From Maratus speciosus (taxonomy: Eukaryota > Arthropoda > Arachnida > Araneae > Salticidae), in the NCBI GenBank assembly GCA_963932465.1, contig OZ010788.1, positions 675,264,484-675,328,483 on the forward strand: DNA of 64,000 nt. Direction: 5' to 3'. Shown here in pieces: positions 54,500 to 64,000 of this stretch. The notes under the pieces are model-generated. The model was not told where the DNA came from, ran no database searches, and saw only the letters and a list, made by a program, of their open reading frames with translations. Each line of letters begins with the position of its first letter. Positions within the stretch are counted from its first letter, which is position 1. The position numbers were made by a program, and so were the translations under genes.

Positions 54500-55190
54500 G
54501 CAAGTGCAAGAAGTTTTTTTTACTTCCTTCTGTCTTCAATAGAAGAAAGTATTGTAATCGAAATTTCTTTCGACTTTCGGTTTTCGACCGATTGACGCGT
54601 TTTAGGGGTCAGAGATCCCACAAAAACATGTTTATAGAAAATGTCCGTGTGTCCGTCTGTCCGTCTGTCTGTCGCCATTGTACCATAAAAAGTGTAGGAA
54701 GTTATGCATATATGCATAAAAAGTTCTATAAGCATATATGCATAAATAGTTCTATAGAACTGAACCAAAGTTTTTGGCTATGGCAAGCAGGTCTTTCCGT
54801 CATTTGAAAAAAAACGCCGGAAGAGGCTGCTGTAATAGCGATTTTTACGCGATTTTGAATATTGTACCATCGAAAAGTGTGTGAAGTTATGTATAGAATT
54901 GAACTAAATTTTTTTTTAAGTTCTTGGCTATGGCAAGCAGGTCCTTTCTTAATTTGGAAAAATTCCACCGGAAGGAGACGCTGTAATAATGATACTTTCG
55001 AAAAGTGTTTGAAGTTATGTATAGAATTGAACCAAATTTTTTGTGTATGTTTTTGGCCATGGCAAGAAGGTCCTCTCTGAATTTGGAAAAGTTCCGCCGG
55101 AAGGGGGCGCTGTAGTAGCGATTTTTGGGTAATCTTCTTAATTTTTTTGTGGTTCTATTGTACACCAGTGGCTCGTAAATCGACGGAAAC
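54500..55190. repeat. Repeat with three tandem ~125-bp units
   Basis: After 'gaagaaagtattgtaatcga', '...gtccgtctgtccgtctgtct' and a hairpin of 'agttctata.gcatatatgca' words, three units repeat 'ttggctatggcaagcaggtc', 'cggaag.gg.cgctgtaat', and 'aagttatgtatagaattgaac' (54772, 54924, 55053). They drift by insertions. Opposing frames of 72-124 codons here are the repeat translated. Confidence 0.75.
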
Positions 55191-55559
55191 TTCCCTTCCT
55201 GACAAGTCGACTATTCGTGATTTTAATAAATATCATGATCGAGATGAACTCGTTTTGACTGCGATTCATTGAGTGAAGCAGAAATTTAAGATGAAAGTCA
55301 AAGTTGATTTAGTATTGAACTCATAAAAATGAGATATTGACATCTGTAACAACATTTTGAACTATTAAAATAGATGAGACAGAAGAAAGTTTTGGGATTG
55401 GCACATCCAACTAGTTACTGTTGAATGCATTATGCAACAAAAAGCTATTATTAAATAGTTTCAAATAGTAGCTATTTCTTTTAGGTATTATTTGATATAA
55501 AGTTATTAAATATATAATAGTGATATTGTATTGACTTCGATTCATTTGAATCAATTTTG
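55191..55559. other. No assignable gene
   Basis: Short tracts of 'aatagtttcaaatagtagct' and 'attattaaatata'. No element ends. Confidence 0.4.
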
Positions 55560-56171
55560 TAGGGGAGAGTAGCCATATTTGGACCGCCGCTTTAATTGAA
55601 CCGTTGCCATTCTGCCGTTAATTATAGGATGAGACGCCATCTACTGCTGAAATCTTACTCATCAGAATGACGTCACTCATAATTAGAAGAAGCAACCGCG
55701 TACCACGTGTTGTTTTCAGACAATTTAAAAAAAACCTAAAGTTAGCTGTTTTGATCTAATTTTTTCCGACTAAACGTAAGTGAATACTTTAAAACTAAGG
55801 TCAGTTGTTATGTTTTTATATACATATACGAATTCATCAGTTTATTGCGCATATTTTTTACCAGGGCTGCGGAGTCGGTAGGAAAAATGACCGACTCCGA
55901 CTCCTAGATTTCTGAAACAATCGACTCCGACTCCGGCATACACACAGGGGTTCTCAAAAAGATTGCAATGCGCTTTAATTTTTCACCTGTTGGAGATATA
56001 TAGATAATGCAAATTGAAAAAGCGTTCAGAATTAAATAGTAATTAAGATTAAGGATCGACCGAAAACGAAACAGAAACCGAATTTCGGTAATATTTCTAT
56101 TTTCGGCCGAAAATTTCGTTCGATTAGTTCTAAATACAGTAAAAACAATTATATTTATTACTTTTTATGGG

Positions 56172-56440
56172 GTGTCCATTACTGGAATAGAAGGTGTCCA
56201 TTACTGGAACAAAGGATGTCCATTACTGGCATTTCAGGTGTTTTGACATAGTTCTGCTATTTACAATTAAATTTTGATTCATATTGGGAAATGAGACTAT
56301 GGGAATCATTAAATATTGTTTATAAATTAATATAATATTGAAAAAACTAGAATATAATACACATAACTATTACTTAAAAAACAATTTTTAGAGAAATTCT
56401 TTAAGGGTGTCCATTACTGGCACATCTACCCTACTTATAG
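56172..56440. repeat. Four copies of GTGTCCATTACTGG, possible element end
   Basis: The word occurs at about 56172, 56195, 56217 (as gatgtccattactgg) and 56408. The last is followed by 'cacatctaccctac'. The reverse complement, TAGGGTAGATGTGCCAGTAA, resembles the plan of the outer element's end. Only one end is present, so it may be a truncated relative. Confidence 0.45.
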
Positions 56441-57372
56441 ATATGTAAATATATAACCCATATAATCCGACTGGCAGTTTAGCGCTTAAAAAAAAAAAAA
56501 AAAAATGTTCGGTTGGCACCAGTTTTTTGAAATAATAATTTTCCCCTTACTTGAAGAATGATGTATTAGATGAAAGAAATATTACTCGTAAAGTGCCGAG
56601 TAATTATCCTCATATTATAAAAATGTAGTTATCTACATTTGAGATTGTAATGCCTGTATTTATAATTTACAGTTTATATACCAATTTCAGACCTTAATTC
56701 ATACTTTAAAGACAATTTTAATGACTGTAACTATATAGAAGATGTAATACCAGATAGACTTTAAATGTTTCGAGTTAGGTTTTGACACTTTTGATTTGAC
56801 CTGATTTTTCAAAAGAAAATATGTTCTGAATATTTTTCAAATGAAAAATCTATATATTTGAATATTAATGAGCGTATTTAAGTTCATTTTTATACAAAAA
56901 AGATAAAATTGTAGGCTTTTTTTAGAATTGTTTATTCTATAAAATATAAACAAATTTTCTTTCGTCTCCAATTAGGGTCGGATTGACGACTTTTTTTTCA
57001 TTTTCGGATTTGGTTAACGAATTCCTTTTTGTCGGGTTGACTTTCAGCAAAAATTTCAGATTCGGGTCGGGTGCAACCCGGCCTTTGGAAGACTGTAGTT
57101 GGGGCTTAGAAATAGAAGAACGTCTAAGTTTTGGGTAAGAAATAATTAAGAAGAAAATTGCAGTTTTTTGTTTTAATGAGAAAAATTCTGTATGAGTTGT
57201 CCTATGTTGTAGTGGTAGCGGCATTAATCAGTTTCATATTTTACACACATTCTCTTTTATCTGAAATATTGAAAAAAAGGCACTATAAGTTGAACAAAGG
57301 ATAAGTGAAACATCCATTGTTATCTGAAGTAGATTGTTGCATTCGTTAGGGTCTGATTCGAACGGTGGTTCG

Positions 57373-57617
57373 CACCACCAGCGGCCGAGAGGTTCTGCTC
57401 TCGAAGCTGGTAGACGGGAGGTGCTGGGTTCGATCCCAATCGCGCGCATCGGCCTAATCGTTCGGAATTTTCGTGGTTTTCTTCGAACCTTGGTTTTCTA
57501 AACGTAAATACGGGTTAGGTTCCCTTAGAAAGACCTCCACGGTGGGCACTTCCACCACTTAGGACCTATATCCCTCGTGCTGATAATCGGCCGTCATAAA
57601 CGCAACCAACCAACCAA
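57373..57617 (+). mobile_element. tRNA-derived SINE, copy 2, 15-bp duplication
   Basis: TCGAACGGTGGTTCG flanks both sides (57358-57372 and 57618-57632), a perfect 15-bp duplication. The head 'ccagcggccgagaggttctg' contains an A-box-like element and 'gctgggttcgatccc' is the B box. The tail is (AACC)n: 'gcaaccaaccaaccaa'. The body is nearly identical to 53307-53545, so the pair defines the family at about 245 bp. It sits inside the hAT, so it is younger than that hAT insertion. Confidence 0.93.
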
Positions 57618-58579
57618 TCGAACGGTGGTTCGGATTGAGTTGGCGCTAAATGTTTTTCGTTGTGGGCCAGTCTGGTAATTATTATTGCGGGTTCTCCCGA
57701 TTTTTCAAAAGAAAGTCCATAATATCGTTTAACTTATAAGTCGAATAAGTAAATATATATGCCTTTTCCTACACAAAAGATAAAAGTGCTATTAGAGATG
57801 ACTATTTTTCATAATTCCAATGAAATTTTAATTTCATTTCATTTCGGATTGGGTTCATGGTTCAGGTTTCTTTCCGATTCGCTTCGGACTGACTTAAAAT
57901 ATAAATTTCAGAACCCGACCCAAATACGGATGAACAGAGTTTAAATTGAAACATCTGTTTTTGTCTCAGATAGATTCCTTCATTGGGTTGGGTAGTCGGA
58001 CCAACGCGGGATTCGGGTTGAGTTGGACTTAATTTACAAAAACCTTTCAAAACTCACTTTAATTTAATTACTGTACAATAGTGTCGTCTATGAGCTGAAG
58101 AAGTAAGTAAATGAATCAATTTAATGACTGATGTAGGCAAAAAAATCACATCGGCCCTTTTGCCTTATATTTACTCATTAACATGTCAATAAACTGAAAA
58201 ATAACTAAATATTTATTAATGTATAGAGTTTAAAAAAAGTAATAATAATTCGGTTCATAAATTTAAAATTAAACTTAATTGGTTTCATTTTTAATTTCGC
58301 TTCAAACTGTTCAACAAAAAGTTTGGAGTCGGAGTCGGAGTCGGCATATTTTTAGCGACTCCGACTCTTTTCACCAAAAAATCACACCGACTTAGACTGC
58401 GACTCCGCAGCCCTGTTTTTTGCGCGGATTTGTTTGATTTCGTTTCTGTTCTTAGGCTTGAGATTATCTGTTTTAAAAAATGGCGCAGTTGCCGTCATTG
58501 GGCCAATTTAAGTTGCTTAATTTGGACCAGATATGCGGTCATAAATTTGAAAAGTAAGTAATGAATTTCGAGGACGGTA

Positions 58580-58620
58580 CGCTTTGTACACTTTTTAAAT
58601 ATATATATATATATATATAT
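58580..58620. repeat. (TA)n microsatellite
   Basis: About a dozen TA units, at the inner side of the pogo-like remnant. Confidence 0.8.
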
Positions 58621-59219
58621 GGATTAATTTTTTATACAGTTTAGGCCTACATAAACAAACATTTTTACATGTTTATGAAATAAATTTTGTTCGCAATTTT
58701 TTTTATCTTGTTTCTATTTCTATTTATTTTCTTTGAATTCTTTATTCCTCGTATTTGGTTTACAGAGTAGAATTCAAACATTTTCCTCCTGAGGATATTT
58801 GAGATGGCGGACGTTTTACAGTTGTGGAGGATGGAATTACACTTTTTTGCCATTAAAATGCATAAAATCTCAAACCTTCCGGGGGGAGTGGTTATTTCAA
58901 GGCTCCGGGGGTGGGCGCTGAATTCAACACTGTTTGAATATATGATGTTTGCGTTTGATTAATAGTAGCGTATTTTTCAATAGAGGATAATCTTAAACAC
59001 TTTTTTAAAATAATATTGAAAATGTTAAAAAAGCCACAGACAAAATGTTTGGAAGAAAAACACCCGTGACAGGAAAAGCTGTTAAAGATATAGGAAACAA
59101 AAAGGAGAGAGTAAGTTGTGAAGAAATTGACCTGTAAGAAGGCTGCAGCTACAATACCTCCCCAAAAGCTACAAAATCATTAGAAATGTTATCTCCCTTG
59201 TTAAATTCAGTTAAATGAA

Positions 59220-59545
59220 AGTATAGAGGGAGACAAAAAACAGTTGCGTTAACATCTTCGCCATATAAAGTAAATCTTGAAACGGGGAAAAAAAAAACGA
59301 CGAAAAGGAAGCTAGTACAAAAGCAACTGGAACATCCAGTTGAGCAAGAAAATTATTGAAGGGAAGAACTACAAACATAATGTAGAGAAAACTTCTGTTG
59401 CAAAAGAAAGTCTAATAATTCAGAATCCAAAAAGAAAAATCTAGACAGTAATGATTGGTTTTGCCTAATTTGTAAGAAAAATAAAATAGCAGAAATAATT
59501 TGGTGTTCAGATTGTCAAATACGGTTCCATGTTGTGTGCGCTGGA
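59220..59545 (+). pseudogene. Pogo/Tigger-like transposase C-terminal remnant with PHD-like finger
   Basis: Plus-strand reading, with breaks, gives 'RGRQKTVALTSSPYK' (about 59229-59273), followed by basic residues. A clean stretch 'DWFCLICKKNKIAEIIWCSD' then 'CQIRFHVVCAGK' lies at 59453-59548. The C-X2-C, C-X2-C, H-X2-C spacing is that of a PHD-like zinc finger. Pogo/Tigger-type transposases of invertebrates often end this way. The catalytic DDE region is not present. Stop codons and frameshifts lie between the two parts, so it is a relic. Assignment to pogo rests on this tail and the TA ends. Confidence 0.6.
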
Positions 59546-60242
59546 AAAAAAAATCGATAAACGAAATTCGTGTGTAGGCTTTGGATCACTTCTTACATGA
59601 TATTCCAGTAACCGACAATTTGTTCCACAATTTCTATTCTTAATTACTGATAACTTTGATTTATATTTTGAATACATTTTAATTTAAAATACTCTTATTT
59701 TCATATACTTGATTTCATTATATTTCATTGCTGTTATTTTCTTTTATTGTTTCATTAATCGCAAACTTTGGTTTTAATAAGATTAGTTATATTTCCTAGT
59801 CATTAAAACAACCTGATATTATTTGGTCCAATTTAGGAGACTGGGGGTCCAACTTAGGCGACCAGTTGCCGAATTTGGACCGCTTTTGACAAATTTTTCA
59901 AATTAAAATAAAATTTATGATTTTGAAAAAGAAATTGATCTAAAGTTTTATTTAGTTAATAGATGAATAGATTGACCCCGTGTAATGATGTTTTGCAGAT
60001 ATTCCAAAAATTAAGTGAGTTACACCTGAAAATAAGCGAAGTGGTCCAAATTCGGCTACTCTCCCCTATATCACTGAAAATAACTGCAAAAAGACCCAGA
60101 CCGCTTTTTTCAAGTACGGACGTATATACCAGCTTTCAGTTTCGTTTTCATATTCCATATGTACGTACGCGCTGTGCGTCTGGTAGTCGTCTACGATAAA
60201 ATACGTACTGGATGGTCAAGGTGTTAAAGATCTTTTAGCAGA

Positions 60243-61539
60243 CTAGGGGGCTCGGCCCCCTACGAGCTACGCTCGCCAACCCCCGTCCAGACACCGCAGA
60301 CTCTAAATGCACGCTAATTTGGTCGGCTTTAAAAAGATTTCGAAAGATTGAATTATAATTTAAAAAACAGTGGCGATCTCCCTATAAACGAATTTCTATT
60401 CATTTCTCTTTGATTGGGGAATTTTAACGCCAAATCCGCTGCGGTACTACTTGATTATCATGTCGACCAATTTCGCCAAATTATATAAATCGCCAAACCA
60501 CTCGCCAAATTATACAAATTGATATAAATTTTATTTTAAATAACGAAAGAACAAATAAATTTGTACAACATTAATAAAAACACAAATAAAACGTCGAAAT
60601 AAAAATAACTTGATGACGTATACACGTGTAACAACATTTCAAAATAAGCTAATATAAAAAGAATTAAGTAAAGAGAGTCTTTGTCTCCTGGTATTTTTTA
60701 ACAAAGCGAAAAGAAAGTTCTTTTAAATGAGACATTTTAAATTAATTCTCAAAATATCAAATAAATGTCTAGCGCAATTTCTAAATTTAAACTTTTTTGC
60801 AATATTATTTTGTGTTCATTTTATGTAATAACTATAATGTGACGTAAATATGACGTAATTTCTCCTAAGACTTCTAACGCATGTTAATGAATTTATTATT
60901 TTACAATATCCTTTCTCTTTTAAAATTCACGTGTATACTTTTTATGACGTAATTTTTAATAAGTTCCTGCTTTTTACACGTAATTATTTAATTCTAATTT
61001 GAAAGTTTTTTTACTGTTTATAATAGTCACGTGTAAATAAATTTTTAATTTGAAGCAAACATTATTGCTTGCGCTTTTTATACAGTTGGCAACAGTTTAA
61101 ATTAGTACAATTTTCTGAAATCTGTAAAAAATATCTCTAGAAATAGTGAAAATTTGAATTTAAAATAGAAATAAAACCTGAAAAAATGAGTCAAAATAAA
61201 AAAATTAATGCAATCTGCACTCCGGCAAATTCTAACGCATAAAATGATCTAAAAATGATTACACTGCCATGTATAGTTTTTGCTGCTATAAAACTTTTTT
61301 AGTGGAACGATTTTGTCCAACTTTAGCATTAAATAACTCTTAAAATAATTCTTCGATTTGAAAACTGTCTGCATCAGCGTGTTTATCAAACATTTCTGTA
61401 TAAAACCACCGATTTTCATATTTTTGTATGCATTATTTTTGTTAATATTAACGAAGAAAGGCCTCCGGTCACAAAGAAAGCAAAACCGGCGGCGGCGGTG
61501 ACAGCGGTAGTTACTTTTTTTTTTTTTAGAATAGAGAGA
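60243..61539 (-). mobile_element. Helitron, second full-length copy
   Basis: Read on the minus strand: host A, TCTCTCTATTCTAAAAAAAA, the CCG-rich leader ('accgctgtcaccgccgccgc'), an AT-rich body, 'tcggcgagcgtagctcgt'-type hairpin region and CTAG, host T. The A^T insertion site is intact on both sides. It aligns along its length with 33400-34701, and with 3985-5065 as a truncated relative. 1297 bp. No Rep/helicase. Confidence 0.88.
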
Positions 61540-62700
61540 TAATATAAAACGCTGATAGATTCTTTGGCCACATGAATGAGAATACCTGGAAATTTAAAGC
61601 ATGTAGAAATGAAATGGCTCTTTAACTGTCAGCAACATTTACGTGCTAAACAAAAAAAAATATATATAATAATAATAAATTTTAAAGGTTACCCTTTTTT
61701 AATTTTTTGCTTTGTAATTCTTTTAAGGGGGAAAAAAATGTCAGAGGCAAGTTCTGCTAATCTATTGCCCTCTTGCAGAATTCACGAAGGTGTTGATATC
61801 TAATCGACATTTGGTGTTATAACCGGAAGCTTTTTATGACTTTCTCGAGCCCTTTGGACTCGCGAAACTATAACGTTGCTTAAATTTTGATTTTACCTTA
61901 ACTTGTGTAAATTCAAAAATAATAAAATTCCATAGATATGTCTTATTTAGAATCCAAATTATTAAATGCAATTAAAAAAAAAAAGAAAATTACCTTGGTA
62001 GATTCTATGTGGGAAGTGAAGTGTTAAAAAAAGATTTTCTGTTATCAGATTTATATTATACTTAAAAATAATGATTCGCTGAAATCATCTAAATAAACAT
62101 ATTTAATTTAGGATCCATTTCCCAGGTGTAGAAGGAGATAAAAATAAACTCTTTGGTCGAGCATCGCCGCCGAGATAGAGTAGGAAGTGTCTCTAATATC
62201 GCTCTGTGAAGGTGACAGTTACGGTCCAAGGTTACTCGTGCGAGATTATCTAGGTCACACAGTCTCCAGCCACTGGCTCCTTGCCACCACCGCTTTTCCA
62301 ACTGAGAGGTCTTTTGTTTCGGTGAGCGACGTCCGAACAAGCATTCCTTTGTGTTTTTTATTCTTCCGAAATTAATAAAAATTCGACTGTGAACGCGAAT
62401 AAGAATTCGTTTACCCCTTTTCAATAGATTGGTAAAATCAAATTAAAACATTCAAGTAATAATTAAAAAAAGAAAAGAAACATAGAAACTTTGAAAAGTT
62501 TGAAATACGGAAGGGGGGAGGTATTGCTCTACCCTAGTATCGCCTCTAATTGCGCGCATAAATGTGAAATCTCACTGAAGTTGTTACATACATTATTATA
62601 CACTGTATCTATTAAAAGTAGCCATTCTTGATAAAGTACGTTTTCTTTATTAAATTTCGTTTAATGTTAATTTAATCATTAAATAAAATATGCCGAGAAA
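61540..62700. other. No assignable gene
   Basis: Frames of 62-111 codons overlap on opposite strands at 62089-62424. Neither contains a motif I know. A mixed-composition block at 62140-62345 is less AT-rich than its surroundings and might be an old coding or regulatory relic. Confidence 0.35.
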
Positions 62701-62710
62701 AATTCGTTTA

Positions 62711-62760
<50 letters not shown>
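62711..62760. repeat. (TC)n-(TA)n compound microsatellite
   Basis: About 13 CT units run directly into about 12 TA units. Confidence 0.95.
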
Positions 62761-63559
62761 TTGTAAAATTTATATTTACTGGTGTTTTTTTTTCTTTCGA
62801 AAAATAAAAATACGTATAAAAAAAAAAGAAAGTGCATATTAAGAATATATATTAAAAATTGTACAGGCCTTTCGTTACCTTTGACGACATGCGAACAAGC
62901 ATTCGCTTGTTCATTATCAAATATCCTGTATTAAATGCGAATTTGAAATAAACAAATAAATATATTTAATTCACTAATTTTATTAATTTCATAAAATGTC
63001 ATAATCAGCGTTTTATTCTTCTTATTATTATTACTGGTATTGTTATTATCTAAAGAAATACACTGCTTACTTAAAGAATAAGTAGATGTGTGACTATGTA
63101 GTACTAATGCGAAAATAAATAAAATACAACATAATATAAAACAATATCGTACGTTAAGTGATGAAAAAACAATGCGCAAATGGCGTTGTTGCATAGCCTA
63201 AGGAAGACGAACAACTTATCAAACAGGGTGATCAAAATGCAGCTAATAATATTTGAAAAGTAGCAAAATTTCTGTCTTTATGTCTACTGCTAAATTCACC
63301 AAGTCGCTAAAAATAGCTAGGATCGACCTCCAACCCAGCCAAAACATTATTTAAAAATGCCTATAAAACTACTTTTACGACAACAAGAGTGGTCTATCAG
63401 TGAAAAAAACTTCTTAGCATTACATGTTGCCAGTTGCCACCACAGACTTCGTAGCATTGGAGATAGTGATAACAATAACACTGCCCATTGGTGACATGTA
63501 CCATTGAAAAAGGACACTAAAGTTTTATAACAATAATAGCAAACCATTTTTTTTTAATC
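62761..63559. other. No assignable gene
   Basis: AT-rich. Minus-strand frames at 62931-63194 and 63347-63547 show hydrophobic stretches but no recognised motif. Confidence 0.35.
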
Positions 63560-63604
63560 AGACCCGAGACAGACCGGGTATGGACTTCAATCAGCCCATC
63601 CCTG
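63560..63604 (-). mobile_element. hAT-type terminus
   Basis: Read on the minus strand it begins CAGGGATGGGCTGATTGAAG and continues 'tccatacccggtctgtctcg'. A CAGGGATGGGC start is common in hAT elements. The other end is not in the window or was not found, so this is a terminus only. Confidence 0.4.
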
Positions 63605-64000
63605 ACTGTTTTTTTTTTTTTTTTTTTTTTTTCCTTTGAAAAAATATTGGTGGCATTGTGCGATTGTTAACGGAATTATTTTGGTTCAATGAATTTAACA
63701 GAAATAGCTTTACAAACGTTTTACCTTATTTTATTTACTTACTTATTTGTATAGTAACATACACATAGTAGTATAGTAGTATTTTGCATTGTCAACGAAA
63801 TCTTTAAAAAATTATTTTAGTTCAACAAATAAAAGAGAAATAGCTTTAAAAAACTACTTTTTTTTTTCGTAAAAAACAATAGTCACCTTGTAGGATTGGG
63901 TACCAAATATTCAGAAATTTATTTTGGTTCAATAAATTAACGAGAAATACCTTGCAAAATATTTTTTTTTTTTTTTTCCCTGTAAAAATAAAAATCACAT
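63605..64000. other. AT-rich window end, T-runs
   Basis: Poly-T tracts at 63609-63632 and 63962-63977. A phrase 'ttattttggttcaa..aat.aacagaaat' recurs about every 120-130 bp (63680, 63820, 63930), a weak degenerate tandem that runs past the window edge. Confidence 0.5.

Larger units (their letters stand above)
55862..58415. mobile_element. hAT element inside the pogo-like element
   Basis: Starts CAGGGCTGCGGAGTCGGTAG and ends 'gcgactccgcagccctg', with GGAGTCGGAGTCGG words at both ends. The flanks are ttttttac and ttttttgc, an 8-bp duplication with one difference. The interior carries a SINE, iterated 'gtgtccattactgg' words (56172-56420) and two short 'cgggttg' tracts. No transposase frame was found. 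Confidence 0.83.
55562..60066 (+). mobile_element. Pogo/Tigger-like transposon hosting a hAT
   Basis: Terminal repeats GGGGAGAGTAGCCATATTTG and 'aaattcggctactctcccc' (reverse complement), TA at 55560-55561 and 60067-60068. The word GGTCCAAATTCGG and variants recur (about 55578, 58540, 59824, 59848, 59872, 60043). Its own sequence is about 1.9 kb after removal of the hAT at 55862-58415. A transposase C-terminal remnant lies at 59220-59545. Confidence 0.82.

Noticed and set aside
54433..55165. Four overlapping frames of 72-124 codons
   Set aside because: They cover a tandem repeat and a GTCCGTCTGTC tract on both strands, with no conserved motif.
62089..62424. 111-codon minus frame as a gene
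   Set aside because: It overlaps an opposite-strand frame of similar quality and shows no known motif. Kept only as an unassigned mixed-composition block.
1..64000. CRISPR arrays, operons, phage or bacterial defence genes
   Set aside because: The sequence is eukaryotic repeat DNA. The tandem arrays have diverged units without unique spacers, and no prokaryotic gene organisation is present.

Overview
The window is eukaryotic, AT-rich, non-coding DNA that is almost entirely transposable elements. There is no prokaryotic gene structure and no operon, and I found no intact host gene. Several features point to an arthropod: a decayed mariner-like transposase of a type common in arthropods, a tRNA-head SINE with an (AACC) tail, hAT elements with 8-bp duplications, several Tigger/pogo-type and TTAA-target families, Helitrons ending in CTAG^T, and 'TCTGTCCGTC'-type repeats. 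A chelicerate such as a spider is my guess from the repeat flavour; the sequence alone does not prove it.

Layout. 1-7.1 kb: a Helitron tail, a Tigger-type MITE, a fold-back MITE, a Helitron copy and a decayed ribozyme-like motif next to a 124-bp tandem duplication. 7.19-9.99 kb: a truncated, multiply disabled Ty1/copia gag-pol, joined directly to a hAT-type GC-rich repeat that ends at 10.91 kb. 11.8-14.5 kb: an element with ~890-bp inverted arms and coding remnants. 14.6-17.3 kb: an ~80-bp tandem array, a pair of GCGATCGC palindromes, and a Tigger-type MITE carrying a nested TA-target element. 17.9-22.4 kb: a 4.5-kb hAT-type element with a perfect 8-bp duplication and a second hAT inside it. 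23-28.4 kb: several MITEs, two of them nested in a third, a near-palindromic mariner-type MITE and a GC-ended hAT. 31-37 kb: TTAA, TTA and TA MITEs, a TCTGTCCGTC-type repeat disrupted by a Helitron, and another hAT with a TTAA element inside it. 39.4-47.8 kb: a fold-back MITE, GGAATCGTTCC minisatellites, tandem and inverted arrays, and two TTAA elements sharing one target site. 48.3-52 kb: a nested stack of host repeat, mariner-like element and two MITEs. 53.3-60.1 kb: two SINEs with long duplications and a pogo-type element that holds a hAT that holds a SINE. 60.2-61.5 kb: a second full-length Helitron copy in the opposite orientation. 61.5-64 kb: mostly unassigned.

The genes do not act together as a pathway. 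What the window records is a history of nested insertions, in many cases readable to the base through target-site duplications: TA, TTA, TTAA, 8-bp and 14-15-bp, as well as A^T Helitron junctions. The observations I rate highest are a shared hammerhead-ribozyme-like motif at three loci, all with the same one-nucleotide deviation; the base-exact nested stacks at 49-52 kb and 55-60 kb; the long-armed element at 11.8-14.5 kb with an unfamiliar coding remnant; and a 133-bp near-perfect hairpin with TTA duplications at 31.7 kb.
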